From: Mucidula mucida
Taxonomy: Eukaryota > Basidiomycota > Agaricomycetes > Agaricales > Physalacriaceae
NCBI GenBank assembly: GCA_015501055.1
Contig: JADNYV010000014.1
Location: 248,001 to 312,000, forward strand
Direction: 5' to 3'
DNA length: 64,000 bases
How positions within the stretch are numbered: the stretch's first letter is position 1; every line of letters begins with the position of its first letter. The position numbers and the translations under genes are program-made. Positions 10,028 to 20,188 of this stretch are shown here, piece after piece. The notes under the pieces were generated by a model. The model did no database searches and had not been told where the DNA came from. It worked only from the letters and a program-made list of their open reading frames with translations.

Positions 10028-12835
10028 TCAGAGTGACAGGCGGCTAACGAGCTTGAGAATGTGGATCCTGCTAGGTGGGTCAGATTGTGCTCGTATCGTA
10101 GCATCAGGAGGAGGCTCGCCTGGATAGAACCAGAAAGAAACGCCAATGATGATATATAGGCCTGCAATGGTGTCAGAGTCGAAAGACAAAGCGAAGTGTG
10201 AGCAGGGGGACCGACATATTAAGATGAGTCCTTCTAACCAATTGGACTTTCCATCACTGACGGTGTAGTTCATAACTTGTACTGCACAAAAGTAAGCGAT
10301 CTGTAGCACCGGAGAATGATCTGATTCGCTTTACCTGAGATATATAAAACCTAAGAGACCGGTCAGCAAAGTACATAACGCGATAGGACAGTAAGGCCTC
10401 ACCAGTGACTCGAATGGATCAAAGAGAAGTGCAAGTGGTTTGCCTGCAATCCACGCAACGGTCACCATGAACCTATCTTCCTATCAGATCGAAGTTGGCT
10501 CCAGTAGACAGCTCAGACTTACGGAATCACAAATAGAGCGGTTTGCTGAACACATCAAGTAAATCATCACAACACAGGGAGGAAAGGAAGACTCACAATC
10601 GTGGAGCCGACTGCGACGGAGATACTGAAAGACAGCTTATCCTTGTACGACGTTGAAATGGCGCTGGCGCATTCTGAAACACAATCATTAATCAAGATGC
10701 CAATCTTCGTCTTCGAAAATGAGATACGAACCAGCAAGCGAGCCGACAGCAGGCAATAGAATGAGGCCGACCCATTCCTTGCTTATCGTCGTGGACACTT
10801 CGTTCATGGACTCGACCAGCCAGTCCGCAGTGAAACCGACACCCTGCAGGATTGCCATGAGCATTGGGGTCGGAACATATTTAGAACAATGGAAAAAATG
10901 CGCACCACAGTAACGGCTGCCAACAACAACAGAACCAAGAATAAGCTGACTTCCGGCGCCTTCTTTTCAACGGCTTTGGTCGGCGAATGCGGAGTCGCCT
11001 TTTCATAATCATCCTCCAAACGTTTTGGGTTGTAGACTTCGTCGTGGACAATTTCGGGAGAGCCATAAACAGTCGACCCGCTGAAGTTTTTGCTGCTTGT
11101 GCCTCGGGCCATTGGCATGCCGCCTTCGCCATCAACGAGGCGAACGGTATAGCTCTGTCCCGCTCCGGACGCGCTGAGATCGGATCTCGATGTTCCAAGC
11201 ACTGGTGTGGTATATCCAACGCCGGACGCTGAATGAAGAGTGAGCCGATTGGAGAAGCAAACGAGGAGGAGTATTACTGGTGAAACTGAAGGATTCTTTC
11301 AGAGGCACTTCCTGGAATCCACCTCGATCCTTGGGGGAGAAATGTGGCGAAGGAATTTCTCGTTCTACTGACTTTCGTTTCCACATAAACTTTGACATGG
11401 GTGTCTTGAAGATTTCCTTGCTGTGCTTGCGGCTCTGGTAATGATTATCTGTTGATAGTTAGACATGTCGTATTTCAAAGAAGCGACATACCATGATAGA
11501 GATGATTGTGGGACCAAAGCTGGAAGACCAGCGATGCAAAATAGACTTCGCGTCGGATTACTAAATGCCAAAAAAGAGGATAAGAAACACGAACTGAACA
11601 TTAGTACAATAGAAACCTAAAAAGGTAACGTTAGGTTCGACGAGTATTTGGTGTAGTTTCTACTGACGCTGTGGCTCATCTTCAGAATGCTCTGTTTCTG
11701 GGAAGCCGAGACGATGTCCTTTTCGTTATCACTGAGGGCGAAATGGTATACAGCCGGGAGTAGAATGGCGCCGACCGATATGTTTAACAAGGACATATTC
11801 ATTGCGTTGGCAGCTGAAATAAGCGTGAACAGATGGACACGATCTCATTATCGTGGACATACTCTGTTCGAACACTTGCTCGGAAAAGCGGATACCCCCG
11901 GCGAAGAAGCAAATCCCGAGAACAAGCACTGTAAGAGAGTTAATATCTAGAGTTAGATGAGGTGGACGATGCTCACGGATTCGACTAAGCATTGAACCGA
12001 TCACTGGGAGTCGGAGGGTGAGAATTGGGAAGAATAAAGATCAGACGAACATCTTACGTGTTGACTGAACTACACGAAGTTCACACTTGCGCAGCGCCGT
12101 AAAGGCGACGATGATTTCCACGCTGTACTTGAACGTGAGGTAGGCATAATCATAGAGAACAATGATGCATACAAGTTAGCCTAGGATTGTGTTCATTGAT
12201 GATCAAATGTTTGAATAGTTTGACACGAACCATGCTGGCGTTGATTAGACCACTTGTCGAACCACCGAGACGGGTAGTAAGCTGATGCGTGGTGATTTCG
12301 TGGAGTTGCATTAACGGGATCAAGCCCAAAAGGGAAACTGAAGGAGATGTTACGCCGGGGAAACGAAGAGCCACGCAAGAACACCAACATGAAAAGACCC
12401 ATACTGCGGGTTCTTCAAGAGTTTGATCAAGGACGAACTGGACAACTATCAGCTTTAGGGAAAGGCGGTTGGATGAAAACTCACAGCGATAGGTATTAGG
12501 AATATGAGGATATTGAGCCCTGAAACGAGGCATTGTGAGCAGATTTCCTAGCTGGATATGACCGGAGACTTGCAAGAGTGGAATATGATGTATCTCCAGC
12601 CCTTTGTGAGCCTTGTCCATAGGCTGGGCCTCGCATTTTCTGACGGCGTCGCGAAAAAGGGTAGACTGTGATCCTGCTGTTCAGGCAGGCTGGCGGCTGA
12701 TTCGGAAACGACAAGTGGTGGTGGAAATGAAGGGAAATCCATGGGACGCACGGGAAAAGAGGGACTGTGGGACATTTCAGCCGCCTGTGCTGGTAGTAGG
12801 AGAACAAGCGGGTGGCGGTGGCTGGTATTCTCCAA
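10028..12835 (-). CDS. CAX-family vacuolar cation/proton exchanger
   Basis: Integral membrane antiporter of the Ca2+:cation family, expected to move Ca2+ or monovalent cations into the vacuole in exchange for protons. About 15 exons, all joined in frame, including a 16-base exon (10335-10350) and a 23-base exon (10523-10545). The N-terminal cytosolic region is Pro/Ser rich; the first half has WLNILIFLIPIA, GLIPLMQLHEI, GGSTSGLINASM and LVLGICFFAGGIRFS, the second half TADWLVESMNEV, ISKEWVGLILLPAVGSLAEC, LSFSISVAVGSTIQTALFVIP and DGKSNWLEGLIL. A long acidic/serine loop (about residues 250-360) separates them. The c-1 and c-2 motifs differ from textbook CAX: 'NASMANLVEI' and 'GSLAEC' rather than 'GNA.EL' and 'GNAAEH', as in the Vnx1-like branch. 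An early intron (12520-12573) has a GC donor. TGA is at 10028-10030. Confidence 0.88.
10335..10350 (-). other. 16-base microexon of the CAX exchanger
   Basis: Flanked by CTCTTAG upstream and GTAAAG downstream. It encodes VLYIS plus one base and restores the frame between FDPFESL and VQVMNYTVSDG. Confidence 0.75.
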
Positions 12836-13280
12836 CTTCTTTAATTAAAAATAGACTGATCGCGTAAAGGCTTCTTTTGACGGCGCCAAGTCTCCACTTG
12901 TCAGATTAACGCCAATTTCTTCGAATACAGATCTGGCGCCGCAAACTAATTTCTATCTATCAGTATCAGCAAAGAGGTCAATAGTAGCAGACCGACTGTG
13001 GCGTAGTCGAATGACAATTAAATCAGGGTAGCCATAGCGCAGTGATGCGCCGTACGTACAAGGCCGTGTAAGGCAACAGAGCGGTCGACTTGGAATTACC
13101 ATGTGAGCCTCAGCTTATTCGCGCAATTTTGCGGAGGATGATATGGGAGCATTGCTCACCCACAGACACCCACAAGTCTCGACTTCGAGACTGCTCGTAG
13201 ACTGTTCTCGGCCTCGGAGGTAGCCGGACAATACCGCGTATCTTGTGACAGCGTGACAGTTCTGCTAACTTTCGTCTACC
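12836..13280. other. Divergent promoter region between CAX and COX4
   Basis: Both flanking genes start here and read outward. No TATA box close to either start was found and no ORF of note. A CTTTCGTCTACC context directly precedes the COX4 ATG. Confidence 0.5.
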
Positions 13281-13836
13281 ATGTTGTCTCGCGCCAGCGT
13301 CGTTGTGCGTCCCGTCGCCCGCGCCGTCGCGTACGCTGCCCGTCCGGCGCCAGTTGCCGCCCTTAGGGCTTTCTCGTCATCCGCAAAGGTCGCCTCTGGC
13401 CATGGCCATGGCCCGGCCCCGCCCATCATCGTTGGTCCTGGTGCCAAGGACGGCGAAGTCCCAACCGCCTACGACCAAGCCACCGGTCTTGAGCGTTTCC
13501 AGCTCCTTGGTGACATCGCCGGCATCAATGTCTTTGACCAGGACCCCCTCGACTCTAGTCGCATCGGCACTAAGGCCAACCCAATCGTAGTCCCCGCAAC
13601 TGTCAGCCAATCTAATTGCCTTTTTCATACACTGTTTTCTTAACAACAATTCAGGCGACCTCGCGTATCATCGGCTGCACAGGCTCTCCTGCAGATTCCC
13701 ATGATGTTCTCTGGTACGAACTCACTGAGGCCAAACAACGTCGCTGCTACGAATGTGGTTCAGGTATGAGCTTTATTGTTCGTCCGCCGGGTGTTCTAAC
13801 TTCATGACAGTATATCAACTCGCCGTTGAACACTAA
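13281..13836 (+). CDS. COX4: Cytochrome c oxidase subunit 4 (COX5B family), mitochondrial
   Basis: Nuclear-encoded zinc-binding subunit of respiratory complex IV, facing the matrix. Three exons: 13281-13602, an exon beginning at about 13655, and a short last exon from 13811 ending TAA 13834-13836. Residues 1-40 form a mitochondrial presequence rich in Arg, Ala and Ser (MLSRASVVVRPVARAVAYAA). The mature protein has TGLERFQLLGDIAGINVFD and SRIIGCTGSPADSHDVLWYEL, then RRCYECGSVYQL. These carry the Cys, His and Cys-x2-Cys ligands of the conserved zinc site. Length (about 150 residues) is normal. The stop lies 35 bases inside the convergent gene on the other strand. Confidence 0.93.
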
Positions 13837-14369
13837 ACAGTCTCCATCCGGAATCACCCCACCGCATGTATCTGTAAATTAAACGTGCAGCAACAAATTT
13901 TTTCCGTCCGTCGAAAACGGCGTGCTCCAAAAAAAACGGCTTGTTCCTGCGCAACATTACTACTTTCCCTTCACGGTTCGAATCGTACTGAGCCGAAGTC
14001 TTTAAGATAACCGACGTTCCGTACACGTCCCTTCTTGCCAGCGGCCTGCCTAATTCGACGTCGCCATTTGACAAGCGCTCCTCCCCCTTTCTTTTGATTG
14101 AAGGCCGTGGTATCTCAGCAAGTTTCTGTGTCAGGACCTGGGCATTCGTCTCGATTATCTCTGAGGCTCTAGTGCTATTTGTTGAAGAGTCTGGACACAT
14201 GTCGATTGCATGTGGATGAAGGGTCGTTAATGACTGCAGGAGTCGACCTTTGAAATTTACCTCGCTCGTTGATTGCACTTCTGATACTGACATGACTCTT
14301 TTCAATCAGGTATTCGTGTTTAAGGGCTCCAACTACATTGGTCGAATCTTCGTCGTGGCTCATCACCAC
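13802..14369 (-). CDS. Unrecognised conserved-looking protein, about 170 residues
   Basis: Not recognised. ATG at 14369 (or 14363, in frame) begins SHDEDSTNVVGALKHEYLIE. A GTCAGT...CTGCAG intron of 58 bases (phase 0) joins it to SLTTLHPHAIDMC. The rest is one open frame with NAQVLTQKLAEIP, RPSIKRKGEERLSNGD and FLEHAVFDGRKKFVAARL. The product is soluble and mixed charge, without membrane helices. The frame ends with TGA at 13802-13804, so its last 35 coding bases overlap the last exon of COX4 on the other strand. The extreme C-terminus could instead be removed by an unseen intron. Confidence rests on the long open frame plus a good intron. Confidence 0.5.
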
Positions 14370-14644
14370 TGGAGGTTGTGGGAACTGAGTATGTCAAAAA
14401 GAATGTATCCAGCTGATGGACAACTGACTTTGTTCAAAACTCAGTCGTTGCTGAATGCACGTAAGTGACGGCTGAGTGCTTAAGTTGACCTGATATATAC
14501 CTCAGCGTCGTTACAACGAGCCGGTAGTAATCTCTTCGAATCCAAGTTCTCCATTTTGAGGAAGTATGGCTCGTCACTCAACGGCTCCGGATATCCCTAC
14601 GAGTCTAGATATTTCATCCGGAAGGAGTAGACGTCGTCTTCGAC

Positions 14645-15335
14645 CTATTCCTCGACCTTGTTGGGTATACTACCTTCATAGCGCATGAGATCTCCTCCTT
14701 CTCGGAGCTGCGATATCCCAATTCTAGAAGGAATACTTACTCAGAGCATATGAGAGAATGTGATAGAGAGTTCAGAGAGAAGGACGTACACCCAAAAGGT
14801 TCTCATCCGACAACGGCGGAACAAGTTTCCAATGGCTCGCAATGACAGTGATAACCCGCTGGAGCGCAGCCTTATCTCTGTCGGATTCCTGGTCTGCAGC
14901 ATCCACCAGAGACTCTGGGGAAAATCCACGGATTGAATCAAAAAACAGCTCGTGACATCGCCAGGCGCTCTTTGAATTCTGGCTGAGAGACGCTTCAAGA
15001 GGTGTTTCGCGGAGGACTGTAAACATGGATCGCGTGAAGGGAGCGAACTTGAATGGTGAGAAAAGTGGCGCACATTTACACTCGGGCAAACCTTCTAATA
15101 TAAGAGACGAGCGATACCAGCGTGGGCAGGCCGAAGGCCTTTGCGCACCATTCTCGCAGACTGGAACCTCGGCAAAGAGAAAATGACCGCTTTAAAGTTA
15201 TCTACACTAAGAGCGTATCCAGCAATAATCGGGCGGCTTCGACTTATGGGACCTTGTGTCAGGAGGTGCCATTAATGTTGGACGTTCGTGATGAAAGAGT
15301 ATTTGTCTTTGATCAAATAGATTTGTGGCTTTCAT
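14645..15335 (-). pseudogene. Unrecognised gene, apparently frameshifted
   Basis: On the minus strand, coding-looking pieces follow each other: SLREWCAKAFGLPTLVSLVS, LPECKCAPLFSPFKFAPFTR, MFTVLRETPLEASL, SFDSIRG-like text, ALQRVITVIASHWKLVPPL, then across an intron ending CTTCTAG, ISQLREGGDLMRYEGSIPN and a TAG at 14645-14647. The pieces lie in one order and direction. A one-base change is needed near 15091-15100, where 'tatattagaagg' would read on if one A were absent, and another near 15170. The N-terminal exon is uncertain; a strong GTAAGT donor lies at about 15343. No family is recognised. It may be a decayed gene or a real one with base-call errors. Confidence 0.35.
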
Positions 15336-15658
15336 GTTAACTTACTGAATAGTGCAGCGCCTTTTTCGACGCGCGCGCGCTGGTGATGCATACCAATCCT
15401 TGTGCATGCGTTCGATCGTGCGGCTTGGTGAGGCGGATGGGGAACCTCGCCACCGTTCACGGGGTCGTGTGCATCGGCGAGGAGACATCTTAATCACATG
15501 CTTGACTACTTCAAGAACCGTTGCGGTGAAACGCAATAATTATAACAGGTAAAGTCGTAAAAATACAACAACTCGAACGTAAACATAGAGTAGTAGGTCA
15601 TCGGGGGCACTTAGGCAAAATATAAAGTGTGAGTACTATAAACATCTAAAATAACCGT
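15336..15658. other. Intergenic region between two minus-strand genes
   Basis: Contains a short open frame (15342-15536, minus) that is Arg and Ser rich and might be a 5' exon of the gene at 14645-15335, because it ends at a GTAAGT donor. Otherwise it is the 3' flank of the Ppn2-like gene. Confidence 0.3.
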
Positions 15659-17093
15659 TCAAGAACACGACACGCTTACAAGCTTGCCTCGGCCGTTGTC
15701 TCCAAACTTGACAACCGATTTACGCTTCTTCCCGTCAATCTCAATCTCCTCTTCGTCGTCGTCGTCGTCGACATCTTCATCGTCTTCAAGTTTGACACCG
15801 GCATAACGCCCGCCCAAGACGAGAGCAGTCAGCCGGTTCTCGTACACGCAACCAGTGTCGATCCCAATCGTCCATCGCTTGACATCAAGTCCCCGGGAAG
15901 CCGCATGCCCATAGATAACCGTCGCAGGAATGCAAGGCAGGTTCTCCTTGTTATGGGATGTGGCATATAGGCTTTGCTCGTAGCCGTGACACATCTTCAT
16001 ATCCTGTTTATACAACTTAGACCACGCCGTCCCATCCTTTCCACGTGTCACTTGCTTGTGGTTGACGCCACGCATGTTGAGTGTCACCCATGGATCGAGG
16101 TTCTGAGGCACGTCCGAGAGGATAGCGCCCTCCTGCAATCGACGGAGTTCGGGTATGGATTTGCCCAGAGGTATCTTGGCCAGCGGCTGGTTCTTGTGCC
16201 AGGGTTTATACCGGGGATCTGAGGCGAGAATGCCGGCATGGGCGACGAACGCGTGCGCATGCGGGATATGGAGTTTGAGCGGCCGGGAGACCATGTAGTC
16301 GTACTCCTCATCGCTCATAGCATGGGCAATTTCAAAGTGATCGCCATAGAGTGTCCACCCGCTCGGGATTCGCTTCCACCACTTGGAGTTGACTTTGTCT
16401 TGCTTGATTTGCTTCGCGACCCAGAGCTCTACGTCGTCGGCGCCGTTTTTCATGGCCTTGAGCCATTTGGCGCGCGCGGCGTCAAGGAACTCGGAGCCGC
16501 CGGAGAGGGAGCGTATCCACCGCAGCCACGAGCGCCATTCAATGACTTTTTGGTCGTGGTTGCCGCGGACAGCAGTGATATTATGGGAAGACATGTAGGA
16601 TAGGACGGCCATCGAGCCTTTGTGCGAGCCCTTGGCAACGATATCACCAACACTGATCAAAGTGTCGGAGGTGTGGTCGTAGGATAATTTATGCAATAAC
16701 GACCTAAACAATGCGTTGGATTACAGCAGATGAGAGCGCAGAGACTTACTGTAGCTGGTCATACATTCCGTGTATGTCGCCGATGAGAATGACACGCTTG
16801 TGCGGATCGTCTGTGGCGAAACCAACATCAGCTCAAGACGTCGACGACAACGACGGCCACTGCACCTATTGTGAAATCCGCGGGCGAGAGCACATCAAGA
16901 GGGTGATAGACACTGAAATCGGGAAACTCTGATGAAAATGTTAGCGTTAGCAGAGGTCTCCACAAGTGGAACACCGACTATTATTGGTGCTTAACCAGGC
17001 AGTTGCGAGACGGTTGGTGACTCCGCTGAGGAGGACATAGACAACAAAGAAGGAAACAGTAGAATAAGCGAGAATGAGTCGTGTCGAGGGCAT
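15659..17093 (-). CDS. PPN2: Calcineurin-like metallophosphatase, Ppn2-like vacuolar polyphosphatase
   Basis: Likely hydrolyses polyphosphate inside the vacuole, as yeast Ppn2 does. The first exon from ATG 17093 encodes a signal-anchor (LILAYSTVSFFVVYVLLSGV), as expected for a type II vacuolar protein. The next exons give EFPDFSVYHPLDVL and VILIGDIHGMYDQLQ, with metallophosphatase motif I (GDIHG). The long last exon has GDIVAKG (motif II, with Lys in place of the usual Asp-Arg), VRGNHDQKV (motif III), a catalytic-type YGDHFEIAHAM, HAFVAHAG and VIYGHAASRG. The C-terminus has an acidic run (about 15 Asp/Glu) followed by GKKRKS. The exon 1-2 junction is uncertain: only a weak GTCTCG donor gives the right phase. 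The remainder is intact. Confidence 0.8.
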
Positions 17094-17362
17094 GGGCGTC
17101 AAACGAATGGTGGAATGGTTGAGCTGACGGTTTTCAGGTAATCAATGTGAGCCCACGTGGGTCCATTGCCTGATAAGATTAGGCCCGTAGTCAAATCGGT
17201 CGATTCGGCCAACTCCGGAAAGGTTATCAGATAACTTCAACACCCCCAAAGTAGATCTCTCAGCTGGTCGACTAGTACCGTCTCTGGCCTCTGAATGTAT
17301 CTGGTGTGTGTGGAGCTCTTCGATTACTCTTCCTTCTCGAGGACTAACCTCTTGATTTATTC

Positions 17363-17862
17363 ATGCTCTTCTGGAAAAATCACAACGAACGTTTCTCTTT
17401 CTTCGAACTCCGTAAGGTTCGCCCTATGAGCTATATTCGTTGAGTGCAGTTAGCTTTGCCCAGGACTTAGATCCACGAGAGCCGGAATTCATTCCTCGTG
17501 TAGCTCGTGTGTTTGTCCACGGTCAGAAAACTCCACCGCGCTCTAAAGTTACTGACCAGTACTGCCATGTAAGCTTTCTCTGTCAAGTACCGGTGTTATT
17601 CTGGCCGAACCTCGTACCCGGGCCTTCGTATGCTCATTCATGCCTGACTCGGAACTCGCCATGGGCTTGCAGACTTCTGAGGCTATTTCTGGCGTTACGA
17701 GAGGCATTGCGGCGCTGCATCTGGTACGACATGAAAGCCAGAACATAACGTTCCCAGCAGCGCCTCTAGACTATGCATCTGGAGATCTCAAATGAAGAAG
17801 TCACCTTGTACGACGTGTGTCACCACGATGTAGATGCTGCTAGCAAATGTGTCCAGTGCTGA
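17363..17862 (+). CDS. Unrecognised small spliced gene, probably frameshifted near its end
   Basis: Not recognised. ATG 17363 opens LFWKNHNERFSFFELRK, joined by a 47-base intron (GTTCGC...CCCAG) to DLDPREPEFIPRVARV. A second intron ending GTCAAG leads into TGVILAEPRTRAFVCSFMPD, SELAMGLQTSEAISGVTRG and AALHLVRHESQNITFPAAPL. The frame then stops at TGA 17793-17795. Another frame continues at once with NEEVTLYDVCHHDVDAASKC before TGA 17860-17862, which suggests a one-base indel around 17789-17796. It converges on the GGCT gene with a 40-base gap. The text looks coding throughout, but no domain can be named. Confidence 0.4.
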
Positions 17863-17902
17863 GGAATTGCGCCACATACAAGTCGTCTATATAATTACCT
17901 CT

Positions 17903-18603
17903 TCAAGCATATCTAAAGGCCAAAGGACTCGTATACCAATTCGCCGCATTTTTCTTCACGAAATCCTCCCACGACCACAGCTCTGGGACCAAATTATTGA
18001 CATCAAGATAAATATACGTTTCCGCCGTGACCCTACGATTGAGCGATCCCTTGGAGATGGGAGGCGGATGGTGAGGGATCAGTTCCTTGTCCGTAAGCCC
18101 AATGGAAAGCGGCTCGCTCTCTGCTAAAGGGTGCACCTCTACGCGTTTGCGGGCATATTCCTGGGAGACTGTTTGATGCGATTCGAATATATAAACGAGA
18201 GAACAAACCTCGCCCTCGAATGAGTCTAGAAGCTTTATATCTGCATCGGTCAAGCCAGACACTAGAGTTCCTCGTACGCAACCCTCCTCATGCGTAAGCT
18301 CGCGATTGAAGAGTTCTTTGGTGCGCGTGAGGGGCGCAACTCCCGGGTAATCAGCATTCTATACATCAAGAAACCTTTAGATCGAAGACACTGAGCGAGG
18401 GCGGAGACAGGATCATACTTTAACGACATGGCGTGTATGATCCTTCATATCCGTCGGTAAGATGTAACGGAGACATGGAGATAGCGCGATACCAGTAAGA
18501 CAGCAGGACAGATGGTCAGATGCGATCCGCCGTTCTTGATGACTCGCGTGAGGATCTTGGGGTGCATGAGGGTGCCATAAAAGAATGCAGAGTGCGCTGG
18601 CAT
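17903..18603 (-). CDS. Gamma-glutamylcyclotransferase-like (AIG2/GGCT fold) protein
   Basis: Four or five exons from ATG 18603. The N-terminus PAHSAFFYGTLMHPKILTRV carries the signature FYGTL loop that binds the gamma-glutamyl group. It is followed by ADYPGVAPL, GCVRGTLVSGLTDADIKLLD, SFEG.EYARKRVEVHP with the catalytic-region Glu, and VTAETYIYLD. The C-terminal NLVPELWSWEDFVKKNAANW is common in fungal AIG2-like proteins. The family releases 5-oxoproline from gamma-glutamyl amino acids or peptides, linking it to glutathione turnover; the exact substrate cannot be told. All introns are GT-AG and the frame is intact to TGA 17903-17905. Confidence 0.82.
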
Positions 18604-18979
18604 GATCGCTGTTGAAGGAAGCCCTAGCTTGGCACGTGTGAAGAAGATGATTCCTCAAGAACGGATCAGTAGTATTTGATGACGATCAGAAAGACTATAG
18701 GGTCCGAGTTGGCGCGACCGCCGACAGTTTCTCTGTGCTCCTCCACGAATACTGTCGCAAGCAGCGCTGAACCAGTGTAAAGGTTACATTGACTGTCATC
18801 TACAGCTTGCATTCGGCCTTGTAACCCATCGCGTGAAAGAGGAATAGGCTGGTAACTGATATCACCGGCACCATGAATCCCGGTAGTTGGGCCCCTGCGT
18901 TTGAGCACCATATGTTGCATCCAACATAAGTGTACAGTATTGACCGAGGAACGGATTCGTCCTTCAACCACACACACCC
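18604..18979. other. Divergent promoter region between GGCT and SnoaL-like genes
   Basis: A 104-residue minus-strand frame (18666-18977) spans it but has no intron signals or family resemblance. It would occupy the whole promoter of the SnoaL-like gene. Treated as non-coding. Confidence 0.4.
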
Positions 18980-19675
18980 ATGTCTACACCACCCCCAGTT
19001 GTGACAAAGTACATCGAGGCCCACAAGGTCAGTCCTACCTTCCCCTTCGTGTTCTACTTACACTTGAATAATAGGCCTTGGACCTGGCGTCCATGCACGA
19101 ATGCCAGGCGGACGACTACGTGTTCTCTGATCCAGCTTTTCCGGACTCGGACAGTACGTCTTCCGTTTCGTACACGAATCACAGCTCTGAAGTAAGTTCA
19201 AACAGCCAAGGCGTCCAAAGCTATGTGGGCCTTTTTCATCAAGAATCGCGAAAAGAACAAGATGAAAGTGACCTACGGAGAGGTGAAAGGCTCGGGACTC
19301 GTTGTGAGTTGACTTGTTATGCTTTCCTACCTCCTGACATTTGAGTATATAGTGGGACGCTGATTATGTCGTCGACTATGTCTTCAATGGACGGCCAGTC
19401 GTAAATCGTGCGCTTTCCCTTTTCGTTCTTGTACGCATCAGCGCTAACATGACTTCGTGACAGATATTCACGCTCATTTGACACTCGACGAAGCTGGTGA
19501 AAAGATCAGCAAACAGGAAGATACTTTCGATTTCTATGCTTGGGCCAGGCAAAGTCTAGGGCTATTTGGAACACTACTTGGCTGGTCAGGTTTTCTGCGT
19601 GGCCAGGTGCAGGCCAAGGCAAAAGCCACGGTGCAGAGCTTCATCGAGAAAGAGGAAGCCACATCGAAACTGTGA
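18980..19675 (+). CDS. SnoaL-like (NTF2-fold) protein
   Basis: Five exons from ATG 18980 to TGA near 19675. Joined pieces read YIEAHKALDLASMHECQADD, YVFSDPAFPD, KAMWAFFIKNREKNKMKVTY, GEVKGSGLV, WDADYVVDYVFNGRPVVNHI and HLTLDEAGEKISKQEDTFDF. The end is YAWARQSLGLFGTLLGW. This is the pattern of polyketide-cyclase SnoaL/ketosteroid-isomerase-like proteins, in which a cone-shaped barrel encloses a hydrophobic pocket. Fungal members of this exact type are small cytosolic proteins with no assigned substrate. All introns are GT-AG and about 45-55 bases. No signal peptide. Confidence 0.8.
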
Positions 19676-20188
19676 TGATTGTTTGGCTTTATTACTTCTG
19701 TTCTTGCGTCCTACCATCATCAAATCAATCCTCCTGACTCTGTATTGTGTTCGGAACACCTGCCTTGAACGCCTTTTTCAAAGTGGTTTCATGACATGTC
19801 GTTTATCCGGTGGCTCAGCGGCGGCCTCAGCCAGTCCTGCAAGTATCCGCCAAGCACAGGAACCATCATCATTCCTCTGACCTTCCGGTCGTACTACTAG
19901 AGCTGCATCGCCCGTTTACTGGGCAGATAAGAGGAATCGACGCGCTGCCTATCGCGAGCATTGTTTACCGCCAATTGATGTAAAATCTTGAACGTTGTTG
20001 AGTATTCTTGCTGGCCTGCCTTGCGTCAAGCCTATCAGGTGGTCTGTCGGCCGACCTCTTTAGTACTATCCAATCACTATCTATGCGAAATGCGAAGCAG
20101 GTGGGCAAAGGTGGGCCGGGCCGGCGCACGATAACAGGTTGGTTAAAGGTCGGCGTATGACACTGGGTTGGACGACTCGCTCAACGTC
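19676..20188. other. Intergenic region upstream of the GH3 gene
   Basis: No supported gene. It contains the 3' flank of the SnoaL-like gene, a GGGCCGGGCCGGCGC stretch at about 20113-20127, and no clear TATA box. Confidence 0.4.

Noticed and set aside
13978..13992. GGTTCGAATC-like word resembling a tRNA B box
   Set aside because: No matching A box or acceptor stem at tRNA distance; it lies in a minus-strand coding exon.
18666..18977. A 104-codon minus-strand frame between GGCT and the SnoaL-like gene
   Set aside because: It fills the promoter between two divergent genes and lacks protein-like composition.
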